Shown here piece after piece: positions 8,661-17,085 of a stretch of 39,535 nt of DNA. The position numbers and the translations under genes are program-made. Source of the stretch: Porticoccaceae bacterium (lineage in GTDB: Bacteria; Pseudomonadota; Gammaproteobacteria; Pseudomonadales; Porticoccaceae); NCBI GenBank assembly GCA_029254005.1, contig JAQWYJ010000046.1, positions 1 to 39,535 on the forward strand, read 5' to 3'. Numbering within the stretch: position 1 is the stretch's first letter; each line of letters starts with the position of its first letter. The notes below the pieces were generated by a model. The model ran no database searches. It was given only the letters and a program-made list of their open reading frames with translations, and was not told the origin of the DNA.

Positions 8661-10220
8661 TTAATTAACGTTTCTTGTGCCTTTGGCCCAAAATGGCGCT
8701 CGCAGTTCTGTTTTAAGAATTTTACCAGCGCCAGAAAGTGGTAAGGGGTCCTGTCTAAAGGAAATAGAGCGAGGGCACTTGAAACCTGCAATCTGTGTTC
8801 TACAGTGAGTCATTATATCGTCTTCAGTTGCAGTCATATTTTCGTTCATCACCACCACAGCATGCACCTGCTCTCCCCATTTTTCACTAGGAATACCAAT
8901 AACAGCACACTGATTAACGTTGGGGTATCGATAGATTGCGTTTTCAACTTCCGAGGAATACACATTTTCACCGCCAGAAATAATCATATCTTTGACTCGG
9001 TCAACGATAAATACGAAGCCCTCATCATCAAGGTATCCACCATCCCCAGTATGTAACCATTGATTAACAATTGCTTTACCTGTCTGTTCAGGCATATTGC
9101 GATAGCCCTTCATAACATTAGCGCCACGAACACAAATTTCTCCAACTACGCCGTTAGCTACTGACTGATCATTGTCATCAAAAATTGCGATGTCAACTCC
9201 TGGTATCGCTTGGCCGGCAGACTTAATCTTACCCGCCAAAGGGCCTTCAAAAGTATGCCTACTCTTGTCAAGTACGGTAATAATTGGGGAAGCCTCGGTT
9301 TGGCCATAGGCTTGATAAAATCCAGCATTGGGCAGTTCTTGAAGAGCCTTTCTAATAACTGACTCTGGCATAGGTGATGCGCCATAAGCCACAGCACGTA
9401 ATCCACTCATGTCAAAGTCATCCACTGCTGGATGATTTACTAACATATTGATCATTGTAGGGACCATCAACAATCGGTCAATTTTATATTTTTCAATGCC
9501 ATCCATAGTTGCTAAAGGATCAAATCCTGGCAAAAAATAGTTGGTTCCACCCACCACTAACGATGTCATGCAATAGAAAGCGTCAGCAATGTGAAACATC
9601 GGAGCAACATGTAAAATTTTGTCTCCCGGACTACAATCCATTACAGCTACTGACTGCAGTGCATTGGCTACTAAATTGGTATGAGTAAGCATGACTCCCT
9701 TAGATCGACCTGTTGTGCCGCCAGTATAAAATAGTGCTGCAATATCGTCATTTTTGCGTCCTGCATCGGCAACTGGAGTATTATCAACTAAACTGTCATA
9801 GGAGCTGTAGCCGTCTGGGGTTGCGCTTTGATCAACAAAAATAAAGTGTTCAACATAGTTAAGCTCGGATCGAATTTGTTGAATAAGCGGTACAAACGTA
9901 CTGTCAACTAGTAGAACTTTGGCTTCAGAATCATTTAACCAATAGACAACCTCAGGTCCAGCAAGTCGGGTATTTATCGGTTGAAAAACACCACCAGCCC
10001 AAGGCACTCCGTACATAAACTCAAAGTACCGATCACTATTGAGCGCCATCATCGCAACACAGTCACCATCATTTACGCCTAAGGACTGCAACCCGCCGGC
10101 AAATCGAGCAAGCTTGTCCATGTATTGGTGCCACGTTTGCTGGCGCTCGCCATCAACTGTCGCCAGTTCTGAACCCGATGTCTGCACAATTCGGCGAATA
10201 AGTTGTGATGTGGAAAACAT
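8661..10220 (-). CDS. Acyl-CoA synthetase (AMP-forming, class I adenylate-forming enzyme)
   Basis: 519 residues. ANL-superfamily motifs are in order: the phosphate loop YTGGTTGRSKGV (about 165-176), YGASPMPE, YQAYGQTE, the hinge/A7-A8 region HTGDGGYLDDEGFVFIVDR followed by KDMIISGGENVYSSEVE, and the catalytic Lys500 in SGAGKILKTEL. Family knowledge: it activates a carboxylic acid with ATP and CoA through an acyl-adenylate. Chain length cannot be read by eye; the sequence resembles medium/long-chain fatty-acyl-CoA ligases of the FadD/AlkK type. No signal peptide, so cytoplasmic. The start is well supported by AGGAG six bases upstream of the ATG (minus strand). It is divergent from the PQQ dehydrogenase, so it could activate acids made by alcohol oxidation (inference). 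Confidence 0.9.
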   Translation of the reverse strand: MFSTSQLIRRIVQTSGSELATVDGERQQTWHQYMDKLARFAGGLQSLGVNDGDCVAMMALNSDRYFEFMYGVPWAGGVFQPINTRLAGPEVVYWLNDSEAKVLLVDSTFVPLIQQIRSELNYVEHFIFVDQSATPDGYSSYDSLVDNTPVADAGRKNDDIAALFYTGGTTGRSKGVMLTHTNLVANALQSVAVMDCSPGDKILHVAPMFHIADAFYCMTSLVVGGTNYFLPGFDPLATMDGIEKYKIDRLLMVPTMINMLVNHPAVDDFDMSGLRAVAYGASPMPESVIRKALQELPNAGFYQAYGQTEASPIITVLDKSRHTFEGPLAGKIKSAGQAIPGVDIAIFDDNDQSVANGVVGEICVRGANVMKGYRNMPEQTGKAIVNQWLHTGDGGYLDDEGFVFIVDRVKDMIISGGENVYSSEVENAIYRYPNVNQCAVIGIPSEKWGEQVHAVVVMNENMTATEDDIMTHCRTQIAGFKCPRSISFRQDPLPLSGAGKILKTELRAPFWAKGTRNVN

Positions 10221-10455
10221 AGCTACTCCTAATCATTGATGTTATTGGAGGGGAGATTATTGCCCAAAGGAGCATCATAGACAATATGCACATACCCATA
10301 GTTTATCTAGTGCTCCGAAATATAATAAATTTAATCAGATGTTTAATAATCAAAATGAGTCGATGCAATAGCATCCCTGCGGGTATTTATGCCCAAAATG
10401 TATTGAATGTGTTAGATTTGTGATTACAAAAACTAAAAAATTAAGAGGTACTATA
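10221..10455. promoter_or_regulatory. Divergent intergenic region between acyl-CoA synthetase and PQQ dehydrogenase
   Basis: This 235-base A+T-rich space must contain promoters for both divergent genes. I see an inverted repeat with six-base arms GGAGCA (10269-10274) and TGCTCC (10311-10316), and a CCC-TGC-GGG palindrome near 10375-10383. Neither can be tied to a known regulator. No confident -35/-10 pair was identified. Confidence 0.35.
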
Positions 10456-12621
10456 ATGTTATATAAAAAATTCGTGGCCTTTTTGTTAGCTGTAGTCGTC
10501 CCTCTGATTCTTTTATCCTGCGAAAATAAAACCTTGAAATTTGCAGATGTAGATTCCGCACGCTTGCTAAATGCCGCGGCTACCCCAGCAGAATGGCTGA
10601 GTTATGGTGGCACCTATGATGAGCAAAGACACTCTGCACTAGATCAAATTAATATCTCAAATGTCAGTCAATTAGGGGTGGCCTGGACCTATGATTTAGC
10701 CACTGCGCGTGGCGTTGAATCAACACCTTTAGTAGTCGATGGCGTTATGTATGTCACCTCTGCCTGGTCAATAGTCTATGCACTGGATGCGAAAACAGGT
10801 CAAGAACTATGGGTGTATGACCCCGGTGTCGATAAAGCGGTAGGAGCTAAAGCCTGTTGTGATGTAGTTAATCGAGGTGTCGCTGTATGGAAAGGTATGA
10901 TCTATGTTGGAGTAATCGATGGTCGCCTAGAAGCTCTGGATGCAGAAACTGGCACTCTAATATGGAGCAAAGTCACGGTAGACCAGTCAAAACCTTATAC
11001 CATCACGGGTGCTCCTCGCGTTGTGAAAGGTAATGTACTGATCGGAAATGGAGGCGCAGAGCTAGGCGTACGTGGGTATTTATCGGCCTATGCGGCTGAC
11101 AATGGAGATCTTGTTTGGCGATTTTACACAGTACCGAACCCTAACAAGCAGCCTGATGGAGCTGTCTCTGATGATGCACTGCGTGAGGTTGGAAATCTTA
11201 CCTGGGGTGATGAAGGAGCTTGGACTACCGATGGCGGCGGTGGTACGGTTTGGGACTCTATTGTTTATGATAATGTGAACGACAATATTATCTTTGGTGT
11301 TGGCAACGGATCACCGTGGAATCGAGATATCCGAGATACTGGTAAGGGAGATAATTTATTTTTATCCTCTATCGTCGCTGTGGACGCCACCACTGGCATC
11401 TATAAATGGCATTTTCAAACCACACCCGGTGATAACTGGGACTATACAGCGACACAGACTATTATCCTCGCCGATCTACCCCTCGGCGAGGATGGCGCTG
11501 CTCGCAGAGTGGCCATGCAGGCACCAAAAAACGGTTTCTTTTACGTGCTAGATGCAACAAGCGGAGACTTTATCTCGGGAAATGCCTTTGTTCCGCAAAA
11601 TTGGGCGGAAGGACTAGACGAAAATGGGCGGCCTATTGAAAAGCCTGAAGCTCGTTACAGCGCAACACCCTACATGCAGAATCCCGGTGCTCTGGGTGCG
11701 CACAATTGGCAACCCATGGCATTTAATCCAGATTTAGGGTTAGCCTACATACCGGCACAAGAAATTCCTGACTTCTACGCCAAGGATGAAAATTTCGGCG
11801 AGCGTTTACAAAACTGGAACACGGGAACAAACCTGGTAGCAGGCCTACCCATCAATCTTGATTTGGCTACAGCAATGGCTCTGCGGGCGACACTAAAAGG
11901 ACGCCTTATCGCTTGGGATCCAAGTACTCAAACGCCACGATGGACAGTAGAGCACAGTAATGCTTGGAATGGTGGTGTTCTCTCTACTGCCGGTGGAATC
12001 GTGTTTCAGGGACGTTTAGAGGGTGAATTCGCCGCCTACAACGCGGCCACCGGAGAAAAGCTGTGGTCGCGTGATGTCAAGTCAGGAGCGGCCTCTGGCC
12101 CGGGAACCTATGCCATCGATGGAGAACAATATATCACCATCACCACCGGCTGGGGATCCGCCTATGCTCTCGCTGGAGGCTCTGCATACGATCAACCAGT
12201 TCCACCCATCGTGGGCAAAGTGGTGACCTTTAAATTAAATGGCAAAGCCGACATTCCTGACCCCCAACTCGTCTTGCCGCCAAGAAACCCAAAAACTGCT
12301 CAATTTGGCGACAATGCGTTAATTGAGACTGGGTTTAATCTGTATCATTATAACTGTCGCGTCTGTCACGGCCCCCTTGCCATCAGCTCAGGTGTATTAC
12401 CGGATTTACGTTGGTCTGAGACAACGGCGGATGCAGTGGCATGGCAGACTATTGTCCTTGGTGGCGCTTTGGCAGGCAACGGCATGGTAGCCTTTGACAA
12501 TGTTCTCTCAGAGGATGACGCCGAAGCAATCAGAGCCTACGTCGTCAAGCAAGCCCATGAGGGTGCAGCACTGGAAGCAGAGGCTGCAGCACTGATGGCA
12601 ACCGATGCAGCAGCAATGTAG
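10456..12621 (+). CDS. PQQ-dependent alcohol dehydrogenase with C-terminal cytochrome c domain (quinohaemoprotein, Ca-type)
   Basis: 721 residues from the ATG at 10456, which has AGAGG before it; a GTG 12 codons upstream is less likely. The N-terminus has a hydrophobic export signal ending LILLSC, so Cys20 may be lipidated. The eight-bladed propeller follows, with repeated W-docking motifs (ALDAKTGQELWVYDP, ALDAETGTLIWS). Adjacent Cys134-Cys135 (KACCDVV) form the vicinal disulfide over PQQ. The catalytic Asp329 in GDNWDYTATQ has Thr at +2, where lanthanide (XoxF/ExaF) enzymes have Asp, so a Ca2+ enzyme is expected. Haem is bound at CRVCH (634-638), with Met677 a candidate axial ligand, ahead of an Ala/Glu-rich tail. 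It oxidises primary alcohols in the periplasm and passes electrons through its own haem. No pqq biosynthesis genes are in the window. Confidence 0.92.
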   Translation: MLYKKFVAFLLAVVVPLILLSCENKTLKFADVDSARLLNAAATPAEWLSYGGTYDEQRHSALDQINISNVSQLGVAWTYDLATARGVESTPLVVDGVMYVTSAWSIVYALDAKTGQELWVYDPGVDKAVGAKACCDVVNRGVAVWKGMIYVGVIDGRLEALDAETGTLIWSKVTVDQSKPYTITGAPRVVKGNVLIGNGGAELGVRGYLSAYAADNGDLVWRFYTVPNPNKQPDGAVSDDALREVGNLTWGDEGAWTTDGGGGTVWDSIVYDNVNDNIIFGVGNGSPWNRDIRDTGKGDNLFLSSIVAVDATTGIYKWHFQTTPGDNWDYTATQTIILADLPLGEDGAARRVAMQAPKNGFFYVLDATSGDFISGNAFVPQNWAEGLDENGRPIEKPEARYSATPYMQNPGALGAHNWQPMAFNPDLGLAYIPAQEIPDFYAKDENFGERLQNWNTGTNLVAGLPINLDLATAMALRATLKGRLIAWDPSTQTPRWTVEHSNAWNGGVLSTAGGIVFQGRLEGEFAAYNAATGEKLWSRDVKSGAASGPGTYAIDGEQYITITTGWGSAYALAGGSAYDQPVPPIVGKVVTFKLNGKADIPDPQLVLPPRNPKTAQFGDNALIETGFNLYHYNCRVCHGPLAISSGVLPDLRWSETTADAVAWQTIVLGGALAGNGMVAFDNVLSEDDAEAIRAYVVKQAHEGAALEAEAAALMATDAAAM

Positions 12622-12653
12622 TTAATCGAGGTTAACCCTCGCAACTACATTGC
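12613..12653. terminator. Strong hairpin between convergent PQQ dehydrogenase and pepN genes
   Basis: A perfect 11-base inverted repeat (GCAATGTAGTT at 12613-12623 and AACTACATTGC at 12643-12653) encloses a second stem CGAGG/CCTCG (12627-12631 and 12637-12641). It overlaps the stop codon of the dehydrogenase gene (12619-12621) and ends 13 bases before the pepN stop. Its symmetry suits a bidirectional terminator, although no clear T-tract follows on either side. Confidence 0.6.
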
Positions 12654-12666
12654 GCAAAGCCGCAGG

Positions 12667-15300
12667 CTAAAGTGATTTAGAGGCAATCTCCAACACGTCT
12701 TTAACCAAATTTGGGTGGTCAGCAACGCGTTGTAACTGTTTGCGCATCAATGCACCGTAGGGCTCAGAAAAACCCTTCCAACGGGTCAGAGGTGTTACCA
12801 ATCTCGCTGCCACCTGAGGGTTAGCCTGGTTTAAAGCGATGATTTGATCAGCTAAAAATTGGTAGCCGGATCCGTCTGCAGTGTGAAAATTAATCAAATT
12901 TGCTGAACAGAAGGCGCCTATTAAACTGCGAACCTTATTCGGATTAGTCATGGTGAAGGCGCTGTGCTCAAGCAACGCTTTGACCCTCGCAAGCCCCTCC
13001 GATTGGCTGTTGGTGGCCTGAATTTGCAACCACAGATTCATCACTAGCGCCTCATCGGCATACTGCTGCTCAAAGCTCTGAAGCGCTTTTTCGGCATAGT
13101 TTTGAGCTTCAGAACAGTTGACCAGTGCTGACAAAGCAGCGGCCTTGTCAGTCATGTTGTCTGCTTGAGAAAATTGCTTCCAGGCCAACTCAATGCCCGC
13201 AGCACCGGTGTGCATCAAATAGCTCAGTGCAGCGTTTTTCAAACTTCTGGCACCGATTTGCTCAGCCTCCGGCGCATAGTCCACAGCCACGCTATGACGC
13301 TCATAAACATCATTGAATTCCTCCGCCAACGCCACGGCCAATGCCTTGCGCATAAACTCTCTGGCGCCATGGATTGCCTCGGGCTGAATAACCTCTGTCA
13401 ACTCGTGGAGCAGTGATTCGCTCGGCAAATGGAGCATCAATGCCACCATAGCAGGATCTAAATGATGATTGCGCAGCAGTGAGCCAAATGCCGTGATAGC
13501 CAGTGGGTCCAGCACCAAAGTTCGCCCCGCTTGATGATCGGCAATGAGCTTGTTCAGCACAGACAGACAATAAGTCTGGCAGGCATCCCATCGGTTAAAT
13601 CCATCAGAGTCGTAGGTCAACAAATGTATCAGCTGCTCATCAGTATAGGGAAAGTTGAGCTTCACTGGTGCCGAAAACCCTCTTAGCAGCGACGGCACAG
13701 GCTCCACACTGATATTGTCGAATGTGATGCGTTTGTGTTCTTCATGGAGCTCCAAAGTGATTTCTCCATCGCCAGCCTGATTGAGTACCATATCTTCACC
13801 CGCAGCATCAACCAGCCCCAACGTAACGGGAATGACGAAGGGTTTTTTATTGGTCTGGCCCGGCGTATCTGGGCAATGTTGAGTAAATTCTAGCGTGTAG
13901 GTTGCTCCCTCTGGATCGAAACTGGAGGTTACATCCAGCACCGGTGTTCCAGACTGACGATACCAGCGCCGGAATTGCGATAGGTCGCGACCACTGGCAT
14001 CCTCCATGGCCACAACAAAATCCTCCACAGTCGCCGCCTCTCCATCGTGTCGTTCGAAATACAAGTCGCTGGCCGCTCGAAAAGTTTGCTCACCCAATAG
14101 TGTGCGATACATACGCACCACTTCAGCGCCCTTTTCATAGATAGTAACGGTGTAGAAATTATTGATTTCCATATAGGACTCTGGCTGCACCGAGTGGGCC
14201 ATAGGTCCGCCATCTTCGGAGAACTGATGAGTTCTGAGAAAAGCCACATCTTCAATACGTTTCACCGTGGCAGAGTTCATATCTGAGGAAAACTGTGAGT
14301 CACGAAACACAGTAAAGCCCTCTTTTAAACTGAGTTGGAACCAATCTCTGCAGGTTACCCGATTGCCCGACCAGTTGTGGAAATACTCGTGGGCGACAAT
14401 CGCTTCGACCCGCTGAAACGCTGCATCTGTGCTGGTTTTGGGGTTGACCAAAACGGCTGACGTATTAAATATATTGAGGCCCTTGTTTTCCATGGCTCCC
14501 ATATTGAAATCGTCTACCGCAACAATCATGAAGATATCCAGATCATACTCACGGCCATAGACCTCCTCGTCCCAACGCATAGAGCGCTTCAAGGAGAGCA
14601 TAGCGTGATCGCATTTATCCAAATCCTTCTCTTCAACAAAAATTTGCAGCTTTACCTCTCGACCCGAACAGGTGGTGAAACTATCTTCCACCATACTCAA
14701 AGTGCCGGCCACCAGTGCAAACAGATAAGAGGGCTTTTTAAAGGGGTCATGCCAGGTAACAAAGTGTCTGCCACTGGCCAGCTCACCCCGATCAATAGGG
14801 TTACCGTTGGATAAAAGAATAGGATACTGCTGACGACAGGCGATCACTTTGGTGGTGAATTCAGCCATCACATCAGGTCGATCAAGATAAAAAGTGATGT
14901 CTCTAAAGCCTTCGGCCTCGCATTGGGTACAGTACATTGTGCGAGAACGATATAGACCCATCATGGTGGTATTTAAATGCGGCTCAATCAACACCTCTAC
15001 GCTAACAATAGCGTTGTCCGGCAGATTGTAAATTGTTAATGACTCAGGCTCTTTATGGAAATCAGAGGCACTTAGTGCAACATCATTGACTTTTACCCAC
15101 TGCAAGTCTAAACCCGGACTACCATCTAAAATAAGATTGTTTGATTTCTCTTTACTCAGTGGATTACGCACCACCATCAACTCACTATTCACCCTAGTAT
15201 GATGTTTTTGTAAATCAAATATCAGATTTGTTTTTTCGATGAGAAATGCAGAGACCTCATAGTCTTTGAGATATATAGTTTGTGGCGCTACGTCTTTCAT
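12667..15300 (-). CDS. pepN: Aminopeptidase N (M1 family)
   Basis: 877 residues, the normal length for bacterial PepN. The exopeptidase motif GAMEN is at 268-272, the zinc motif HEYFH at 304-308 and the third ligand Glu327 is in LKEGF. The N-terminal beta-saddle precedes these, and a long C-terminal helical domain (about 545-877, ending DVLEIASKSL) completes the fold. No signal peptide: a cytoplasmic enzyme that removes N-terminal residues from peptides in late protein turnover. It is the last gene of a same-strand row with DUF2797, DUF1315, rhomboid and nadK; 21 bases separate it from DUF2797. A purine-rich AGAG lies before the ATG. Several 60-base blocks within it count at 50-62% G+C, somewhat above DUF2797 next door. 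Confidence 0.97.
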   Translation of the reverse strand: MKDVAPQTIYLKDYEVSAFLIEKTNLIFDLQKHHTRVNSELMVVRNPLSKEKSNNLILDGSPGLDLQWVKVNDVALSASDFHKEPESLTIYNLPDNAIVSVEVLIEPHLNTTMMGLYRSRTMYCTQCEAEGFRDITFYLDRPDVMAEFTTKVIACRQQYPILLSNGNPIDRGELASGRHFVTWHDPFKKPSYLFALVAGTLSMVEDSFTTCSGREVKLQIFVEEKDLDKCDHAMLSLKRSMRWDEEVYGREYDLDIFMIVAVDDFNMGAMENKGLNIFNTSAVLVNPKTSTDAAFQRVEAIVAHEYFHNWSGNRVTCRDWFQLSLKEGFTVFRDSQFSSDMNSATVKRIEDVAFLRTHQFSEDGGPMAHSVQPESYMEINNFYTVTIYEKGAEVVRMYRTLLGEQTFRAASDLYFERHDGEAATVEDFVVAMEDASGRDLSQFRRWYRQSGTPVLDVTSSFDPEGATYTLEFTQHCPDTPGQTNKKPFVIPVTLGLVDAAGEDMVLNQAGDGEITLELHEEHKRITFDNISVEPVPSLLRGFSAPVKLNFPYTDEQLIHLLTYDSDGFNRWDACQTYCLSVLNKLIADHQAGRTLVLDPLAITAFGSLLRNHHLDPAMVALMLHLPSESLLHELTEVIQPEAIHGAREFMRKALAVALAEEFNDVYERHSVAVDYAPEAEQIGARSLKNAALSYLMHTGAAGIELAWKQFSQADNMTDKAAALSALVNCSEAQNYAEKALQSFEQQYADEALVMNLWLQIQATNSQSEGLARVKALLEHSAFTMTNPNKVRSLIGAFCSANLINFHTADGSGYQFLADQIIALNQANPQVAARLVTPLTRWKGFSEPYGALMRKQLQRVADHPNLVKDVLEIASKSL

Positions 15301-15321
15301 AAAAACTCTCTTTTATACCGT

Positions 15322-16161
15322 CTATGAAGCCTGAACGCTGAATTCAACGTTATAGGCTGTGTACTTTCTTATATTAATTACACCAGCATCAAGAATTAGG
15401 TACTGGCCCTTAATACCGTGTAAAAAGCCCTCGATTAAAGGCTGTTTATCAAGGTTCAAACTCTTCACTTTTTCTGGAAACTGACTAATGGGAAAGCCAA
15501 TTTCAACGGGGTCTACCTTATCTAAAAACTGCATTCCCCCCAGGCCATATTCTTGTGCTAATTTCGCAATTTCAACACGACACTTCCCTACCAGCTCATC
15601 TCTTATAGTGGGTAAATCAAGCAACTCATTATTACCCTTTAGCATCCGTTGCCATTGAGTTCTGTCAGCAATATGCGCTCTCAAACGGTCTTCAAGAAGT
15701 CCGGCTTGCCGCCGATTTTTGACTCGAAATATGGGTAGACCTTGGGTAGCCCCTTGGTCAATCCAGCGCGTTGGTAATTGGTTCCCTCGAGTAATTCCAA
15801 CCTTGACACCAGATGTATTGGAAAGATAAACAAAATGATCAGTAAAACAATAAGTTTCACCCCATTTTGCATCACGACATGTTCCCGCATGATAATGACA
15901 TTTTTCTGGGCTCATAATACAGGTATCGCACTGCGGTAGAGTGGTAAAACAACGATAGCAATATCCTTGAGAAAAACTCTTTTTGGAGCGTCGCCCACAA
16001 CCAATACAATGAATATCGCCAAGAAATTTTATCCTAATGAACCGGCCGATGTATTGATTTAGAGGTATACGAGATTCATCTAATGGCAACTGGTACTGCA
16101 CTGTACCAGTTTCAGACAACGTAGTTTCCATTTTAAGCAGGTGCCCGGACTGCTCGAACAT
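15322..16161 (-). CDS. DUF2797 family protein with zinc-ribbon-like cysteines
   Basis: 279 residues from Met at 16161; a start five codons earlier at 16176 would overlap DUF1315 by 13 bases. I prefer the later one because GGAAGAG lies six bases before it, but both are possible. The N-terminal half holds paired cysteines (CIGCG, CYRC, CDTC, then CHYHAGTC) that look like two metal-binding knuckles. The central part has VGITRGNQLPTRWIDQGA, which resembles a GIY-YIG-like core (VGITR...RWxxQGA...LLEDRLR). This arrangement defines DUF2797, a conserved bacterial family without settled function. Gene order DUF1315 - DUF2797 - pepN is, as I recall, also found in Pseudomonas, which suggests an old neighbourhood rather than a functional operon. 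Confidence 0.85.
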   Translation of the reverse strand: MFEQSGHLLKMETTLSETGTVQYQLPLDESRIPLNQYIGRFIRIKFLGDIHCIGCGRRSKKSFSQGYCYRCFTTLPQCDTCIMSPEKCHYHAGTCRDAKWGETYCFTDHFVYLSNTSGVKVGITRGNQLPTRWIDQGATQGLPIFRVKNRRQAGLLEDRLRAHIADRTQWQRMLKGNNELLDLPTIRDELVGKCRVEIAKLAQEYGLGGMQFLDKVDPVEIGFPISQFPEKVKSLNLDKQPLIEGFLHGIKGQYLILDAGVINIRKYTAYNVEFSVQAS

Positions 16162-16163
16162 TG

Positions 16164-16412
16164 TCAACTCTTCCATGTCAATGGTCTCTGTTCTGCATTT
16201 TCAGGTGCGCAAGGTGTATTTTTGGGAGGCACATAACCTGACCGCTCCTCAGCAGGCAAAGACGCCTCATAAGCAATAATTGCCTGAATTGAGAGGGCCT
16301 TTTGCTCCTCATTCATTATCTTTCCATCAGGCCATTTACCTATCTCGATACTATATTTAAGGTTTGCATAAACCTCAGGGGTAATACTGTTTACAAGCTG
16401 TTTTATATCCAT
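16164..16412 (-). CDS. DUF1315 (YeaC-like) small protein
   Basis: 82 residues from ATG at 16412 (MDIKQLVNSITPEVYANLK), with GGAAAAG as the likely ribosome site; a GTG five codons upstream is less convincing. The pattern 'I-T-P-E-V-Y-x-x-L-K-x-x-I-E-I-G-K-W-P-D-G-K' followed by a C-terminal K-A-L-S-I-Q-A-I-I-A-Y-E is diagnostic of DUF1315. The function of YeaC-like proteins is unknown. The stop is two bases before the preferred DUF2797 start, so the two are translated from one message. Confidence 0.85.
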   Translation of the reverse strand: MDIKQLVNSITPEVYANLKYSIEIGKWPDGKIMNEEQKALSIQAIIAYEASLPAEERSGYVPPKNTPCAPENAEQRPLTWKS

Positions 16413-16450
16413 TTTAGTCTTTTCCACTGATCCTGTAGTCTGAGCACGCG

Positions 16451-17074
16451 CTAAACCCTATATTGATTTATTTTCCCAAGTAAACCAAAAATACCACCCA
16501 ATACCATACCGCAAACCAAGCCAGCTAAATGCGCCGCATTAGCAATACCAACGCCAATAAAGAATGTCACAACCGGTGTCATACACAATATCAACCAACC
16601 AACCATAAAAATAACAATCCCTTTAGGCAGTTGATTTTCCGGCTGAGGAAAAATAATGCCAACAATCCAAAGGTAGCCGATCAACGCATAGACGACACCG
16701 GACATTCCACCAAAAAAGACCTCGCCAGACCACCAAAACTGAGCCGTATTAGATATAGCGCCAGTGGCTAGTACCACCAAAAGTAGATGCAAACTTCCAT
16801 TATGCTGCTCAATTCGAGAACCCAACATAGACAGCCATAAGCTGTTAAACACAAAGTGCAAGAGTCCGAAGTGCAAAAAGATCGGGGTTACTATTCGCCA
16901 ATATTGACTGTTAGAAAAACTACTATAGCTAAAATAGCCTAATGCTATTGAAGTATTAAAACTAACCAACATTCCGCCCGTTGCACTTAGTAAAATGAGT
17001 AGGCTTACTACGGGATGGTTTTTTGCAGCGCGATACCACTCAGGATTTAGAGGCTTACTGTTTGGAGCATTCAT
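16451..17074 (-). CDS. Rhomboid family intramembrane serine protease (GlpG-like)
   Basis: 207 residues with six hydrophobic helices. All rhomboid marks are present: the helix-2 HxxxN region HFGLLHFVFNSLW, the nucleophile Ser125 in GGMSGVVYALIGY, and the general base His182 in ANAAHLAGL, followed by a GxxxG-rich last helix. GMSGVVYALxGY and ANxAHxAGL are close to E. coli GlpG, but the N-terminal cytoplasmic domain of GlpG is missing. Family knowledge: it cleaves transmembrane segments within the inner membrane. It begins 11 bases after nadK on the same strand. Because the giant protein's C-terminus has a CTERM-type anchor and rhombosortases are rhomboid relatives, a link is conceivable, but this protein looks like the housekeeping GlpG type. 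ATG at 17074. Confidence 0.9.
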   Translation of the reverse strand: MNAPNSKPLNPEWYRAAKNHPVVSLLILLSATGGMLVSFNTSIALGYFSYSSFSNSQYWRIVTPIFLHFGLLHFVFNSLWLSMLGSRIEQHNGSLHLLLVVLATGAISNTAQFWWSGEVFFGGMSGVVYALIGYLWIVGIIFPQPENQLPKGIVIFMVGWLILCMTPVVTFFIGVGIANAAHLAGLVCGMVLGGIFGLLGKINQYRV

Positions 17075-17085
17075 AATTAATTTCG

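Noticed and set aside
8591-8791. Minus-strand 66-codon frame overlapping the acyl-CoA synthetase
   Set aside because: It is another frame of the same strand under a strongly supported gene, and its product resembles no protein.
10420-10455. GTG start 12 codons upstream for the PQQ dehydrogenase
   Set aside because: The ATG at 10456 has an AGAGG site and begins directly at the export signal.
11425-11460. Lanthanide (XoxF/ExaF) dehydrogenase
   Set aside because: The residue two after the catalytic Asp is Thr, not the extra Asp that lanthanide enzymes carry.
16451-17074. Dedicated rhombosortase for the giant protein
   Set aside because: The active-site motifs (GMSGVVYAL, ANAAHLAGL) are GlpG-like and the gene sits in a core block I recall from Pseudomonas; adjacency alone is not enough to call it a sortase.
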